From Bombus terrestris (Eukaryota; Arthropoda; Insecta; Hymenoptera; Apidae): 64,000 nt of DNA. The stretch covers positions 2,356,001 through 2,420,000 of the forward strand of contig NC_063276.1 of the NCBI RefSeq assembly GCF_910591885.1. Reading direction: 5' to 3'. Both the position numbers and the translations under genes were made by a program. Below the pieces are notes generated by a model. It had not been told where the DNA came from, ran no database searches, and saw only the letters and a list, made by a program, of their open reading frames with translations. Positions 25,884-40,600 of the stretch are shown in pieces; the first letter of the stretch is position 1; each line of letters starts with the position of its first letter.

Positions 25884-26120
25884 CTATGGACTTCCTGTAT
25901 CGTGATGAAGAGAGTCACTGTCACTTTCGAGGTAAGTTACATAGCTATCCGTGCTATCAGGGTGTTGGCCCATGTCTGGGCCGCCGCTACTGGGGTGGTG
26001 TGGGCCAGGGGGTGGCAAAGAACCACCGCCCCCGCCGCCTCCGCCATCGTTCATCGGTCCACCAAGCATCCCTGGCGGTGGTAATTGTGGCGGTCCGCTG
26101 TGAAGATCGTAACCATGCAT
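25884..26120 (-). CDS. tup: Islet/tailup exon 6: Pro/Gly-rich C-terminus and stop
   Basis: Begins in phase 0 after an acceptor reading ATTTCAG and encodes MHGYDLHSGPPQLPPPG, an octaglycine run, more Pro/His/Gly-rich sequence and a Ser/Asp/Glu-rich acidic tail ending HHDTGSP. The acidic tail could act in transactivation, but that is inference. The exon-initial ATG is internal, not a start. Confidence 0.9.
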   Translation of the reverse strand: MHGYDLHSGPPQLPPPGMLGGPMNDGGGGGGGGSLPPPGPHHPSSGGPDMGQHPDSTDSYVTYLESDSDSLHHDTGSP

Positions 26121-28571
26121 CTGAAATGAATTATATTAATCGCGTATGGATATATCGCATCGTGCAACACGTTACTGCACATGTTCGCTTCGATGTAGGA
26201 ATATGCCGTTATCGACGTTCGTAGACGATACGATCGATACCAGATACTTTATTCTTATTTGAAATATATCTATGATAATTACCTGCGACACCAGATGATG
26301 AAAAGAAGGAGTATTAGGATCTAGCCTCTCCAAATCGGTATGTAAGGCGAAGTCTGAAAGGGCTTTCCACGGTGGTTGATAAGCTTGAACTTCTAGCGGT
26401 GTCATCCCTATAGAACTCTCGTGTCTTACGGGACTGCTAGCCACCATAGGAATTCCGTGCATTCCACCGAAGCCTAATTTACGGCCATCCTGAAATATAG
26501 AACACCTTCGTTCGTTAAATCGTGGCTCGAAATACGACAACGAATAGAAACGATACATCGTGGATCGGTGCGCTTTAAAGATTTGTCTCTATCGAAAGCG
26601 ATAATAGCGAAATGCGAAAACTCGAATGCCAACCTTTTCCTGCATCTGTTGTTTCATGGCGATCGTCTTCTTCTTATCCTTGCACCGTTTGTTCTGGAAC
26701 CATACCCTTATCACGCGTGGACTCAGTCCCGTCATCTCCACCAATTGTTCCTTCATCAACGCGTCCGGCCGCGGATTCGCGGCGTAGCAAGTTCTCAGTG
26801 TGTGAAGTTGCTTTTCGTTTAGAACAGTGCGAACTCTGGTTGGTTTGCCGTCAGAACCGCCGCCGCTTTTATGGCCGCCCGATCCTCGAGTACCACCCAC
26901 GCCAGCTTTGTGCGACCCGCTTTCAGACCCGGAATCTACCAACAAATCAACGTCACGATTACTCACCTCGATTTTTCCAGCCTCTATTTCTCTACCACAG
27001 TTTCGCTTCCTTCTTTCTTTCTCTCTCACTTTCGTCACTGTACCAAGCACAATTTTCGAAATTTTTATCGGATACGCAAACAACACGATATATAATATAT
27101 ATGTATACCTACTTTCGTATCGTTTAGATAAATACATTTTTCTATCGTAAGCGTGGTGGTCGTTACGAATAAATCGAATCGCGTTCACGTATCGTTGGTA
27201 GATCGAACCGAGGCGTAAAAAATTTCTTCGACGGTCGAATAAAATACTAAGAGGCAGAAGCGCGATAACGAGAGAAATAATTCAAGAAGTCGAAGGAAAG
27301 GCCGAAACGAATGGCGATTCCGTTGTTTGCTTCCACTGGCTATTGCACGAACCGATTCGCCGGTTGTTTGGAAAAAAGCCAACTCTCGGGGAAGAGTAGC
27401 TCGACTAAATCAGGAGAATGCAGAGTAGAATGTCCAGCTGCGACTATCGTCCTAACCGGTCCTGCAAAACGTTCTTCGCCAGCTAATGGGAGATCCGGAT
27501 AGTGGTACAGCATGGCGGATGGAGAACGCTGAGACGAATGCCTGTTGACTATCCGAGAGGCCAGAGACAATATTGTCGATGAGCAAACTTTGGCGACGAT
27601 TCCGTGATCGGTACCAGGTCCGACAAGAGAGATCGGAAAGGTCTTTGGCAACCTTTTCGCAAGATCGACTGCGATCGAGAAAAGTTTCGAGCGTCGACGT
27701 TGTTTGGATTACGGCAGTTTACACGAAACTGGATTCGATTTGGGGACAATTTTATAAGAATCGTATGCGAATCTAGAGTGTCCGCTGCAACCTGTATCTA
27801 TACAGAACGATTTCGTCCAAATACTTTTATCGAAAGAATTATCAGAAAGGAAGAGAGATACCGATTCGTATAATCGACGATCGACATCGTCTTTGTTGGA
27901 AGCTGTTTGAAAATAATTCACTGAGAACGAGGAAAAACCAAACTCTCGCAACGCGTACACGCACAGCCCAAGATCTCGTTCTACCCTTAAACTAATGTTC
28001 TATGCGGTGAAAATTCATCAACACCCCATACCCATGTATTACATGCTTTATCTCATTCATTATCATCGGACGAGCAAATAGAAATTGTCCGATATTTATG
28101 TCGAACCTCTTCACAAACCGACGAAGGATATAAAAGGAAGAGAAGGAGCTTTCGATTTTTCAGGCTCAGCTCCCTTGTTAGTCGCATCGATCAGTAAACG
28201 ACTCCTTCGCAGCGACTTCACCAGAAAGAAAAAGAAAAAGAAATGAACAGAAGAAGAAGAAGAAGCACGAACCTTTCGGACACTTTTTAGCCGACCAAAC
28301 AGCGAAACCCATATGTAAACGGCTGGACGAGGGACGAACGTTGAATTTCATTAACTCCCAATTAACGAGCAATAAGTAACTCGTGCCGCGATAAGGATCC
28401 AGTTTCCTTGGCGGTGTCCTTCGAAAGGATTTGGTAGCCGCACGAAAGCGAATTTCGAATGTTTGCGGACGGTAAGACGAAAAGGCAACCGAGCAAACGA
28501 AATCCTGCGTCTATTTTTGCGTCCTAACCAAATAAGCGGTCACAAAGGCAGAACCGCGTTTCCGAAAGAAT

Positions 28572-28609
<38 letters not shown>

Positions 28610-31600
28610 AAGAGAGAGAGTCGAAATGATTGGAGAGTAGTAGGTACTCGTGGACGAGAAAACGCTGGAAGAAATCGGCGGCAAGAATGAAACTGATTAT
28701 AATTAACGACCACTTTGCGGCATTTATTATAGTTTGCTAATCGCGAATGGTTCAAAGGGTAATGACGGTGTTCACGGCGTTGCTTGTTTAATGCGAGAAT
28801 TTACCGTCCGAATATGCTACGAAGAAGGAGAAATTTCTTGCTCGCGTCGAAAAGAAGATTGGTCGGTTCTTGGTTAATTCTTAACTCGTCAGAATATTTT
28901 ACGTTATACTTTGTAGAAAACGTTTATGTTTATTAATTGATTCCAAGCTTCGATCATCGATGAAACGATAAAACCCAACTGAGAAAAATAGTAATCCCCG
29001 TTCCTTTCGAAGGCATAAAATCGTAACGATAGACGAGCAACAATATCCAACGGCAGTGTACGTGAATTCGTAGATGGTCCGTCCATTAAAACTAAGGAAA
29101 AAGGAAGCGACTCCCGAACAGAGGTTGGGGAAAAAAAAGTTGAATAAACGTCCATAAATAAAAAGAAGAAATGAAGGAGATCGTGCGTAGTTATGTGCCA
29201 CGGTAGTTGGCAGAGAGGTGCTACATTTGACACCTCTGTTCCCCTGTAAAGAGTTGTCAAACCACTGCCGTCGCCGGTGCGTGGCCCGTGGGCTTCGTGC
29301 ATCGGGAAAAGACGGTTTAGGCGCAACCATTTCCATAAGGAAGCCAAGTGACAAACATCATGGAAAATACGCGGCTCGCGCCGCTCCTCCATGAAATTGT
29401 TTACGCGAGAATTAGAAGTGAACGTTTCAGCTACGCCCTGTGTCCCGTACTACGCAATTTTCAATTATCACCGATTAACCAGCTTCGTACCACGTCGTTA
29501 GAATCCTCGTCCAAATATAATTTATCGTCGCTGCGTGTAAATAATGAATTAGTAATAGTGGACGCGGCCATGTATAAATAATAAGCCATCGCCGCTTCTG
29601 ACGTTTCTCTATGTGACTGTCGCAAATCTTCGGATTTTTCTCCATGAATTTCTTCACGAATTTGCTAACCGTTTAGAAACGACATCGAAAGGAGAACAAT
29701 CTGTTAGATTCGAAGATACAACCCTTTTGCCAAACATCCGCTAGCTGTAACTAACAGTTTTGACAATTTTCATGCCGTCAGATACCTCCATCCAGGGATC
29801 CGTCTATCGCTAAATCAGCTAGTCACGTTTCGATGCTGCTAGATCTCGTTAAACTATATTTGTGAATTCGTGGACGTCGCGCGAAATAAACAGCGTCGAT
29901 ATAATTAAGTTACTATCTGCTCGCCAGCCTTATTAGATATTTTAATCCAACCGATCTGCAGACAGTGTGTGCTCGTATATTAGGACTAGCTCGAGGAACG
30001 CTAATCCTGTGTAATCCGGCCGCGTAGGAGGGAAGTGGTCAAGCCTTTCGGGTCTTAAAGGCTTCAATTATCAACACCTAATTATGACCGGTGATCCTAA
30101 TACAACAGCGTTGCATCGGAAGGGCCCTTTGAGCTTCCCCTCGAGCGAAGTCCCTTTTGCAAATTTGCTCTTTGTGCCCTGGTAGCCCGTGTCCAGACAA
30201 TGTAATCCGCAAATAGGTTACGCTCATTTGTCGACGCGATAAAAGTTATCCCGTCAAATTGTCGTTTGCGGAACTTTGTCATCGGGTTAATCTTTTAGGT
30301 TACTAATAATGGTAATACGAATGCGTTTAATGTATCGTTTATAATTAATATTAACAATTTGCTGTCCGCATAAATTTACTCCCAAAGTTAACCAGTCAGT
30401 GGCGTTTTTTCTTTGCTAGAAATTTCATCTTTCTAAAGTTTGCGTAAAGGGTCGGTTTGCCGCGTGACATCAACGTGGTGTTACAAAATATCAAGGCATC
30501 GATATTTGGCCCGCACTCGACAACGCACTTGAAAGCGTTAACATCAGTGAATCAGTGAAATCGTAGTTTAAAGATTCTCAATCTTTCGCTCTTGTTACAA
30601 AGTCAGTAGCATCTTTAACATCATAGGACGATTATTCACACAATCGCACGAATATCAGCATACTGATATAATTTTGAAGATTACCGTACCGATTCCTCCT
30701 ATTCGCGATCAAATATCGCTCGTTGTTCGTACTTGGTGCGAAAATAATTTCATCGTACGTGCATTGCCGTCGCGTAGATCGAAATTGACGAAAGAGGCAG
30801 AAGTTTCTTTACCTGATATCGAGCCGTCGTTGGGGTGCAAATGATGATTATTATTCATAAGGGACGCGTTGTTGTTGTTCTCGCTTCCAGGAACACCACC
30901 AGGCCCCGAGCACAGTTTCCCACCCTCGAGAACGTCGTGATCGTGTCGACAAAAGAGGCCATCCTGTCTCAAGGCAAATTCATCGCCAGGAACTAGCTGC
31001 CTCATGCAGGCTGAACATCGGAAGCACTTTATATGATAAATTTTGCTCCTTGCCCTCATTACGTAGTCGTCTTTGCTGAAGCACTCACTGCACTTGTCGC
31101 ACTTTGTTCCGAACAATCTGAAACGAATTCTCTGCGTTAACGATTCCTTCGCAATTTCATTTCCGATCGCGTTTTTCTCGTAGTTTTGGTATAGGCTTTG
31201 GTATTAGACACGATTGGCTAAAGTATTACCGAAAAAATTGACAAAATCGATTACGAATTAACGACAGGCGTGGAAAGCCCGCGACGTGTCAGTAGGAGAA
31301 AGTAAGTTCCCCTAGGTAATTATTTTTCTTTCGGCTGTTAGGCGTTAGTAATGAGGATTAGTAATAAGGAATACATTATGATAGAGCGAATAATTATCAG
31401 TATCAAAGTAACGAAAAAACATGTATACAAATTGGTGTTAAAAGATGGAGGATTTTAAAAACCGGATTAAACCTGATGTAACAATAGATCGCAGGATTTA
31501 TCGTAACTCGCGCCAAACATCTGAAATCCTACTAATTCCGCTAAATATAAAAATTGAAATTATCACCTTTTTTTTTTAGGTAAATTTACCGGCAAATTTA

Positions 31601-34600
31601 TTTATTGTCTCCATTTGCATCGACTTCTACGTATAATTCCGCGAAATTTTACTCGGCTGCCGGATCGAGCAGTTAATTATCGGTTTTCAAGCTAATTGTG
31701 CTTGCCTGCAGCACTTCGTTCGCAGAAACCGAACGAACTAAATTGCATTCATTAGCGGTGCTTTCTAAATTGTCGAATTTTATTAATAAAAAGTTTCATG
31801 CGATAGATAATTCCATTCTGATGCTACGTGGTTGGTTAATTATCAGTTGTTCCAGTAATTATATCACCAAGTTTCGTCCATAATTTACTCGCCATTGATA
31901 TCACAACGGTGATTTTTGCGTAGAACGTAAAATCGTAGAAAATTGTTCGAACGAAAAATTAATCGCGCGATTATTTCGTGAAAGATCGATAACGCGAACA
32001 CGTGCTCCGTCGATACTGTGTCACGACGTTGTTGTAACATCGAAACAGATCGAATCACGGCAAAACTTTTTTAACGTGTAATTTTAAGCCGTGTTACTTT
32101 CCATCCGTCGACAACCAAATTTACTCAAGGACGTCTGCGTCGAAGAACACCCAGAAGGAAACGTTTTACCCCACGGTTGTTTCGACTTTTCGTACGAGGC
32201 GACAGAAACAACAAACAGGCGTCATCGGTGTCGCTCAGCCCTGGCAAATCCGCGTCGACCGGATATGCCAGTCTTCTTCTTCGTTTCGGACGCTTTTCGA
32301 CGTTCGATGGATCAATGCAAATAAACCGCCTGTCCCCGTGCCAGAAAAATATTTGCTACATGTTCGCGTCTTCGCGGGGGGAATTCGTGTCGATCAATGC
32401 TGCGAGTTTTAAAAACTTCTGTCTTTCTTCTCGCCATTCGTTTCGAATTGCATTGAAAACGGCATGTCGTTTCGTCCGATTTCCAGTATCGTCGAATCGA
32501 TTCGAACGCGCTCTCACTTCGAGTTACATCCCTCGCTCGCGCCTTCTTCCACTTTCCCGAGTTTCGAAACTTCGATACGTTTAACTTTCTGCTGTAATAA
32601 ATAAATCGAAGAGTCGCAAAAGTATCGAACTTTAAAAAAAAAATACGATGAACCGAGATTCGAACGATTGACAAACGTCACGCGACGAATGGAATAAGGA
32701 CGCGTTTAGCTACTGTACGCTCTTACGTTGAAATCAGAAATTTCATTGTACACATTTTTAGCGTAACTTGGAATCGAGAAATACTACGTTGAATTGCGTA
32801 AATTCGAGGCAACCACGTGTGAACCACGCTTTTTGTTACCGATGCATTTCCTCGCACGCAGACCGTAGTTTCTACTTCGTGTATGTTAGATAAAAATACT
32901 CCGGAGAAAAACGTTTTGTCAGTTCTTATTTTCCTCTTTTCTTTCTTTTTTTTTCTTCTCCTTTTCGCTCGTCCTGTTGCATCGTTTTTTTCTATTTTTA
33001 TTTCTCCCCGATCTCGGTGTTCGCGAACGCGCATCGGAGAGAGCGAATGGCCACGAGCGAGCGAGAATGCCATCGGTTTCCAAGTTCCTCTATCTCATTT
33101 TAGTCGAAAATAACGCGCTCTTAATCGTCAAAATTTTGTTCGACCGTTCGATTATGCGAAATTCACCGAAGAGCTTAGAGTTATGGAAAGAAATAACACT
33201 CGAGGTTCGAACGTTTATTGTATGGAAAAAAAAAAACAGGTAATATTTGTCGATGATTAGGGAAAGATGAGCGGAAAATGAAAAGAACGAAATCGGCGTG
33301 TCAAAGATAATATAACCAACGACGTAGTAGAGGCAACGTCTTACCTGACATAATCGCGTTTACAATAAGTTTTCCCATCTCGTACGAAGCAAGTGCAGTG
33401 CTCGTCCAAAAATTGCTGGCACTCCGCGCATTTTAAACAGGCGGCGTGCCATTCCAGATTTGGTGCAACTCGCAGTATCCATTGGTCGTGAATTCGACCG
33501 CCGCATCCCACGCAATGCGAACTTGTGCTCTCTGCAAAACAAATTACTTCCGTTACAAACACATAGATTCCCTGCAGTATGCAATTAGGCAACTATCACG
33601 CGTGTATCGAAAGACGTACGACTAAAATTTCATAATTGAGAAAACGATATTCCGACTGGTTGATTAATTTTTACAAATACTCGAGAGAACAAGTACGGGA
33701 CGAATCCTCTTGCGCGTTTAAATGGAATTATTCTGGCCAAATAATTTAACGGTAATTAAATATTTACTCAACAGCGTATATTATTACGTAACGTTGTAGA
33801 ATACTGAGAACGGTCTCGTTTAACGTGGAATTAATTTTCCAGCGAAATTACTCTCCGCTTGACCTTATTCCCATTTTCGATCATCGAATTAGATTTCAAA
33901 TCAAATAAGGTACATCGGATCCTTTGCCGAAGCTTCAATTCGCGTCGTATTCGTCCAAGTAGTACGTTCGCTTCTTTGCGAAATATTAAACGTAATGGTA
34001 AAAGAATACGATGGATCTCGGGCAACGGCAATCGCGTTGTCTATCAGGATTATACGTCGATTGAACGCATAATTAATGCTCGTTTCGTTTGTTCACCAAC
34101 TCGATAATAACAGGCTGTCTATCGGGTATGTAAGCATCAGCGACAAGATCGTCGCTAATAACGACATTAAGTCGTCAAAACACGAAAAAATTTCGAGTAG
34201 TCAATCACAGGATAATCGGATCACACTGTCGATTAAGCGTAATAGCTACCGTTTATTCTTTCCGAGACTTATTAGCCACGTCTTGCTTACGAAGGAACGG
34301 GATTTCGTTACATTTTCCTTTATTTCACGAGAAAATAGTACAGAATCCTATGGGAAAATCATCGCGATTAAAATAGGTTTCTCAAGGTGTCGAATCATCG
34401 GAGATCATCATCGATCTTACTTCAAGCTGCGAGGCGTGTTTCTGTTTGAGTAGAAAAATGCTCGGCATGGAATCGTTCGTATCGCGTATTTACAAGCACG
34501 GTGCACGCGAATACGTTGAAATCTTGTCAATGGTAGAGATATAGAAACGATTCCGTGAACGAACTTGCATCGTTGAATAGACGTGCTTTGGAACGAAGCG

Positions 34601-37600
34601 TCCACGGACAACCGGCTTCCTCTACTTTCGTTGCATTGTCGCGGCACAGAAAACACGTAGGCTGGCGTCGCGTCGTTTCAGCTGCCAATGCAGACACTTG
34701 TGCGGCGAAAATTACAGTCATCATCTTTTGTTTCGGCGAGTGAGACGCGTGCAAAAAGCGGGCAAGTCGAGATTTCACCGAAAGGCTATTGATAAGTTTT
34801 AACGCGCAGACGGGAACAAAAGAATACCGAGAGAAGCCCATTGTTTGCCAGAGATCTGATTTACCCTCGCAAGTCGCTTGTACAACGGGTGGCACGATAA
34901 AAATAAATTCGTACGAAGGAGACTCGAGATCGTTAAACGTCGTTCATATCGTGTCTTTCGTTTTGAGATTATTCGAATCGTCCATACGTAATTGACATGG
35001 AAAATACGTCCTTCGTTAAGTTTCTATTCCTGACGAAATTTGTACATCCACTTCCTGCTCGTCTACGAATATTCAACAAAACGCGTCCTTCTACCTCGAT
35101 ACATCCGAACATCGTAAAAGCTGTCTCTCTCTCTCTTTGTCTTTGTCTTTGTATAGATTCGGCTATGCGATTCGAACGAATCGAGTCGGATCGAAAAAGG
35201 ATGCCAGTGACGATGATGGACAAGAAGGGAGGACGAAAAGGGGAAAAGGATGGGAAAGAACGGGCCGGGCGTAAGTAGACGCGGTGCAACGGTGGCTGGT
35301 CCACTGGTGGCGCGCATCTATCCGAAGTTTGTGGCTGTATGCCGGGGTGCGTTTGCGCGCTAGGAACGCGAACCGCGAAAGAAATCCTGGCAAGGGTGGG
35401 AATCACCGTAGAGGGGAATGGTGAACACAGAAGGACGAACAGGGGACGAAGCTGGGCGGTGCACTTTCAGCTCGGTAGCTCGAAACTCCGCCCAGATCTC
35501 CGTGGCTGAAACCATCGAGTCGGCGCGCAGCTTCTTTCCTTTCAACCGCGAAGCCTAACCTAAACGCGAAACGCGTTTCTTACTCTCATTGTGTTGCGTC
35601 GCGTCGCGTCGCGTCGCGTCTCGTCTCTTGCACTCAACGCGAGAGACGAGGCGCGCGATTATCGTGAAATCCAACTTCGATAATAAATTTCGATGCATCA
35701 TTCCGCGTCAACGCTTTCCGCTCGCCCCGAAATCAGACGCCTGTCGCGATATTGTTCTTCCACGCGACGCACCACGCCGCGCTTTTTATTCGCTTATCCG
35801 TTTCTGCGTTCTTGAGACGCTCGCGTTTCATTCACGTTTCGATCAACGAACGAGTTTCAATTTTCTGATTTTTTATCCTTGCACGGGTTGTCAAACCGGG
35901 GGTGGTTTTTCTGCGAGTAAGTAATTCTTTTCGATATATGGTATATAGTATATAAGTAATGAACGTATTTTGCGACGAGCTATCGCGATATTTTATTCTG
36001 GAAATTATTAACTCGTTGGAGGATTGCGAACGAAAACGTTGTACGTTACGTGCGATGCTTAACGCGAGTGGGGAAAAGGACAAGGAAAAGAAATTATTAC
36101 TTTGTTGTAGATAGAGGAAACAAGGCTATGCAATTGACTAAAAATAACGGTATACACAAATTACAGTTACAGTCGAGTAAGAAATATCGAGCCAAGAGTT
36201 GCCAAACTATTAACGCGTCTGCGATACTGTACGACAGTCATAACTGTCTATATTACGGATCTTATAACGTCAACTAAATATATCTACAATGGCAATCGGG
36301 AAGAATTAACGATTAATTAACGTAATACTAAATCCGTTTATATTCGTTCGTAAAAACAAAACGTTTCCATTTGACATACGATCCAGAAACTTTTGCACGG
36401 TACTGTGCACGATGATACATTGTTCTATATTTTATCTTTGCAATACGATGTCTGAATTATACTAGAACATTTCAAAGAACTGTCAAAGGAGCCGTAAATA
36501 TTAAGAATGACAACGAATATTATGTAGAAGCGCATTTACGAGGAGCACGACTGGATAATAATCGTCGCGATAAATTAACCGTTAATTAATTCGTGCCTGG
36601 CTTATGGACGAACGTGAAAAATTATCACGCGCATAGACGATGATATACGTAGAATTTATTAGATACAATCGCGGTTGCGTTTCATATTGATTTTAAAATG
36701 CGATCGTACGTATAATCGATATATACGGACTTGGAAAAAAGACATAGTCCAGAAGGTTACTTGTATCGTGGCGATTATGAAATCTCTTCTTGAAACTTGG
36801 TACGACGGACTCGACAACTAGGATGCACGATATCGCCTTTTAATCGAAGAATAATAATATTCCAATGTTCTAGAATATTATTAGATTCCTATACCGTTTC
36901 ATTTTCGATATTCTATCCGTTATAGTTGTCCGATACGGTACGACTAGATGTAGCATAGACGATAGTGCAGCGTACGTAGGATATAGGAATTTATTTATAT
37001 TAGAAGATATCCGCAAACGTACAAGCGTAGCTATAGATTCCTGTTTCACCGTTGTAAGTCAAATAACATTATTTTTATGAAAGAGGCGACACCGTTGACA
37101 ACAAGTTTATATGAATCTCCTCGCTTTTGTCAACACCGTGCCACATGAACTTAACCATAGGCTGTAATTTACCTTATCGTTTGATAAGTGCAACTACAAT
37201 GTGCTATCTATCATGCACCGGTGTACACGATAAAAAGCGTACTCGCGGTCTACGATGTGACCTCTTTCTCCCAATAGCAGGTTGAAATAGTAAGTGAAAC
37301 CTATCAAATTGATAAACAGAGCCCTTAATGCTCGTACAAAGATTCGGCAAACGCTATTTCTTCTTTCTTTAAGTACTTTCTATAACTAGACGCTTATAAC
37401 GTAACTTTACGAGTGTAACAGTTTGTTGGCGCGCGTGTGGCAGATGTTGAGTGATCGATGAAAATGCAAAACCGTAATAGAAAAGCGTAAATAGATGCGA
37501 TTCCCGATATAGATATAGTTATCGTTTACGAACTTACGCTCGAAATGCTATTTAAGCGGAGTCGCTTCAATGCTTCCCGTGTGTATCTCTGTATTTGAAT

Positions 37601-40600
37601 ATAAAGTAAAAAAAAAATGCAGAGTATAAAAGTAGAGCGATAGAAATACGTTTCTTTATATATATATGTAAACTCCCCAAGAGTTCAAACGCGGAACAAC
37701 AAAAAAGGACTTTCTCCGTTTAACGAAAAATGTGAGATTATTCGTCGTTGCGAACAACCGATTTGCCAAACAGTCATTACACAGACGGATGTTTAGAGAA
37801 GAAGAAGGATTTCGAGCATTAGAAATAGACACGATCACGAGAAGGAAATTATTATTTAAAGTATTGAAGATTGACAGAGGAAGAGCGGTAGTTTAGGACG
37901 TGACTTAAGAATCGATTCCTGAATTATCCAGAATTGAACATTTTATATATATATATATACCGAAGCTGAAACTTGTTGCGAAAATCTGTTTTTGTCTTGT
38001 CGGTTGTAACTTCGAGTCATTCGATATTTCCCGTTTCTATAAAAAGAAGCGAGAGGACAGAAATCCCATGGAACTTCCTTGTTCAATGAAACAACGTATT
38101 CGAAGGTGGTTTTGAAGCGGAGGAAGAGTAAGAAGATGGAGCGGAGCAACAACGATCATCGTTAAAATCGTGTATACGATTAGAAAGAGGGAGAAAAAAA
38201 TATGGCGAACGATGGCGATACCGCGAGTTTTACGACGAGAACGAGGCGTCTTACTTGGCTTCCGACTTCACGAAATTTTACTCCGAAACCGGTAAAAACA
38301 CGGGGCCCCTGCGAACGTTTCCCAACCGGTTGGAAAATAAGAAGAACATCCGTACCGTACACGATAGCGCGGATAAGCTTACAGATGAGCTTTCTCTCTT
38401 TTTGCTCTATCCACGCGCGTACAGCCAGATGTAAATGCACGCGGTAAAGGGTTGAGATTTACGGCCACCCTGAAACGTTTCGACCGTGTGCGTGGATAAG
38501 GATTTAAGAGAGAGAAAAGGAGCAATCCGGCCGTGAAAATATATACGCAAATATACGGTACTATGCGAAACTCTTATGCCAGCTATGTCATTCCCGTTAT
38601 TACGCCAACTAAATATGTACATATATTTTTTTAAGCAACGTTCAGCGCGTTCTGTTAATTGGACAGGAATCTTTCAGACGTTACTTTCGTCCTACGTTCT
38701 ACGTTGATTCGAAGATTTATCGCGCGTCTCTCGAACACGTCTTGCAATCTATTCCCATCAATTTTTAATTAACTTTAATCTCGGCACATCCCGAAATTCA
38801 AGCGAACGTATCTGGCAACAAATCGAAAAGGCGCATTAAGCCTCGTTAAGTTGGGAAAATCCAACGCAACACCGCCACGCGAAAGGTATAATTATCTTTG
38901 TGGTTCGCGAGTCACGATAATCACACCGAGTACAAAGTAATTTGACAAACGAGCTGACTTCCAGACTCGGCAAAAATCGATCATTTCTACCGGATCTTGG
39001 CTTTACAACGGCGTATACACGCATGAGACTCGCGACCACCATGAAGATCCCGAGGAGGCTGCGGATAAGGTCAGGACGCGGAGTCGGGAACAAGCAGGGG
39101 CGAGGGGAAGCGGGAAGAGGACAGGAGTCGCGGAGGTAGAGGCAAGGGCAAGTTCGGTCAGGATCAAAGAGATTCGAAAGAGAAGAGAGTGTCGGCGGCG
39201 TCCCATTAGCTCCCAGAGACGACAAGCAGCTCGTATCTTCGAGAACTGGCCGTGCACCGATACACCGATGCATCGAACGCTGCAACGACGTGTTTCTCTC
39301 TCTCTCTCTCTCTCTTCCTCTCATTCTCTCTGTCTCTTATAAATATGGAACGTTCGAATTTACGATGCTTCTTGCGATGACGAATTTACTATAATATCTG
39401 GTATTTACTCGTTACGTTAATGTTCCACGTGAGTGACAGATGCGGTGAATTTTCTTTTCGCCGATTTTTTGTATTTTTCCTCGTCGATATGTGATTGTTT
39501 CGTTGCATGTCGATCAGCTTTATTAGAATTTGTAAATGGTACGATAAAGTCTCGGAGAGACGTTTCATGTACGTACACGCAAAGGCCTGATAGGCAAGAC
39601 GTCTAGTAACGAAAATAATAGAACGTCGTTTATGATTCTCAACTGCTTGGAAAGCGACTTGGCCAAGTTTGTTCGAAGATCGTAGAAACGCTCGTTACCG
39701 TAAAGTTAATAATCAATGAACGATTTGGCCATATCGAAGATCGTTTTGCTTCGTGTTCGTTCGTCGTTGATATCGCGAAGAATTCGAAATACCTACAACG
39801 AAATCGGCTAATTACGCGCAATCGCACGGTGTCGTGGAGGATGATCGCAGAATCGATAACCGAAAGCGACGAAACGTCGTGTCATCCGAGGTTTAACGAC
39901 AAAACACGCGGCACGTATTGCTCAATATACGCACTACCGGGGTTGTGGTAAGACTTTAAATTCAAATCGAACGATCTCTACGATGTTTCAGCAAACTTAA
40001 CCAGTAAGACGGAAACTTTCGGCGTGTTTTCCAAGTCTTATCGACCAACTCGTTAAGAAAGTAAATAAAGAGCTTGTCAATTAAGTGCTGCAAAGCGCAG
40101 CACCGAAACTCGTCTATGGGAAAACTAATATCGTATTTTCAACAAGTTTATAACGTATGCGATGATAACGAATGCTTAATCAAATCTCGCAGACCCGAGT
40201 CGAGTCTGCCCGTAAAATATTCTTCCCCTCAATTTCTTATTTAGATCTCGACTCGAGAGAAATCGAACTGTGCTACAAATGTCATAATACGCATAATGCG
40301 TATCGGTTGCAAATCGTGCTGACATGTTTATAGGATATAATAATGTCTCTCTCTCTCTCTCTCTCTCTTCTCCCTCGTTCCCTGATTTGCTAGCTATTTT
40401 AACACAGTCGCCTATACTTGCAGATAGGAAATTGTATTTTTACGTTTCTAAATTATTTTTTTAAATTATCCGTATTCGAAAGTGTATCTTCCTTCGGCGT
40501 TACGAAACCACAATGTAGGTATTATAAATCAAGGCGGATTGATTGGCGGCAAAATGGGTTCTGCGAGACGAAAGAAAAATAATAACGATAAGCGGGATAG

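Larger units (their letters stand above)
26936..30812 (-). other. Intron 3 of the Islet/tailup gene
   Basis: A 3.9 kb intron between the LIM2 and homeodomain exons. It contains a (GT)n/(GA)n microsatellite at 28575-28620, an inverted AGAGGTG/CACCTCT pair at 29214-29237 and a TAATCC-rich block at 29943-30293. Several plus-strand and minus-strand open frames occur but none shows a recognisable domain. Confidence 0.7.

Noticed and set aside
32620..32720. tRNA-like B-box (GTTCGAATCTC) on the minus strand
   Set aside because: The anticodon arm gives only a 4-bp stem with a 4-nt loop, and acceptor pairing cannot be made, so it is not a tRNA.
35360..35545. Minus-strand frame starting MKGKKLRADSM as an alternative first Islet exon
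   Set aside because: The only donor in the right phase (TACG|GTGATT) is weak and there is no homology to guide it, so it is kept only as a possibility.
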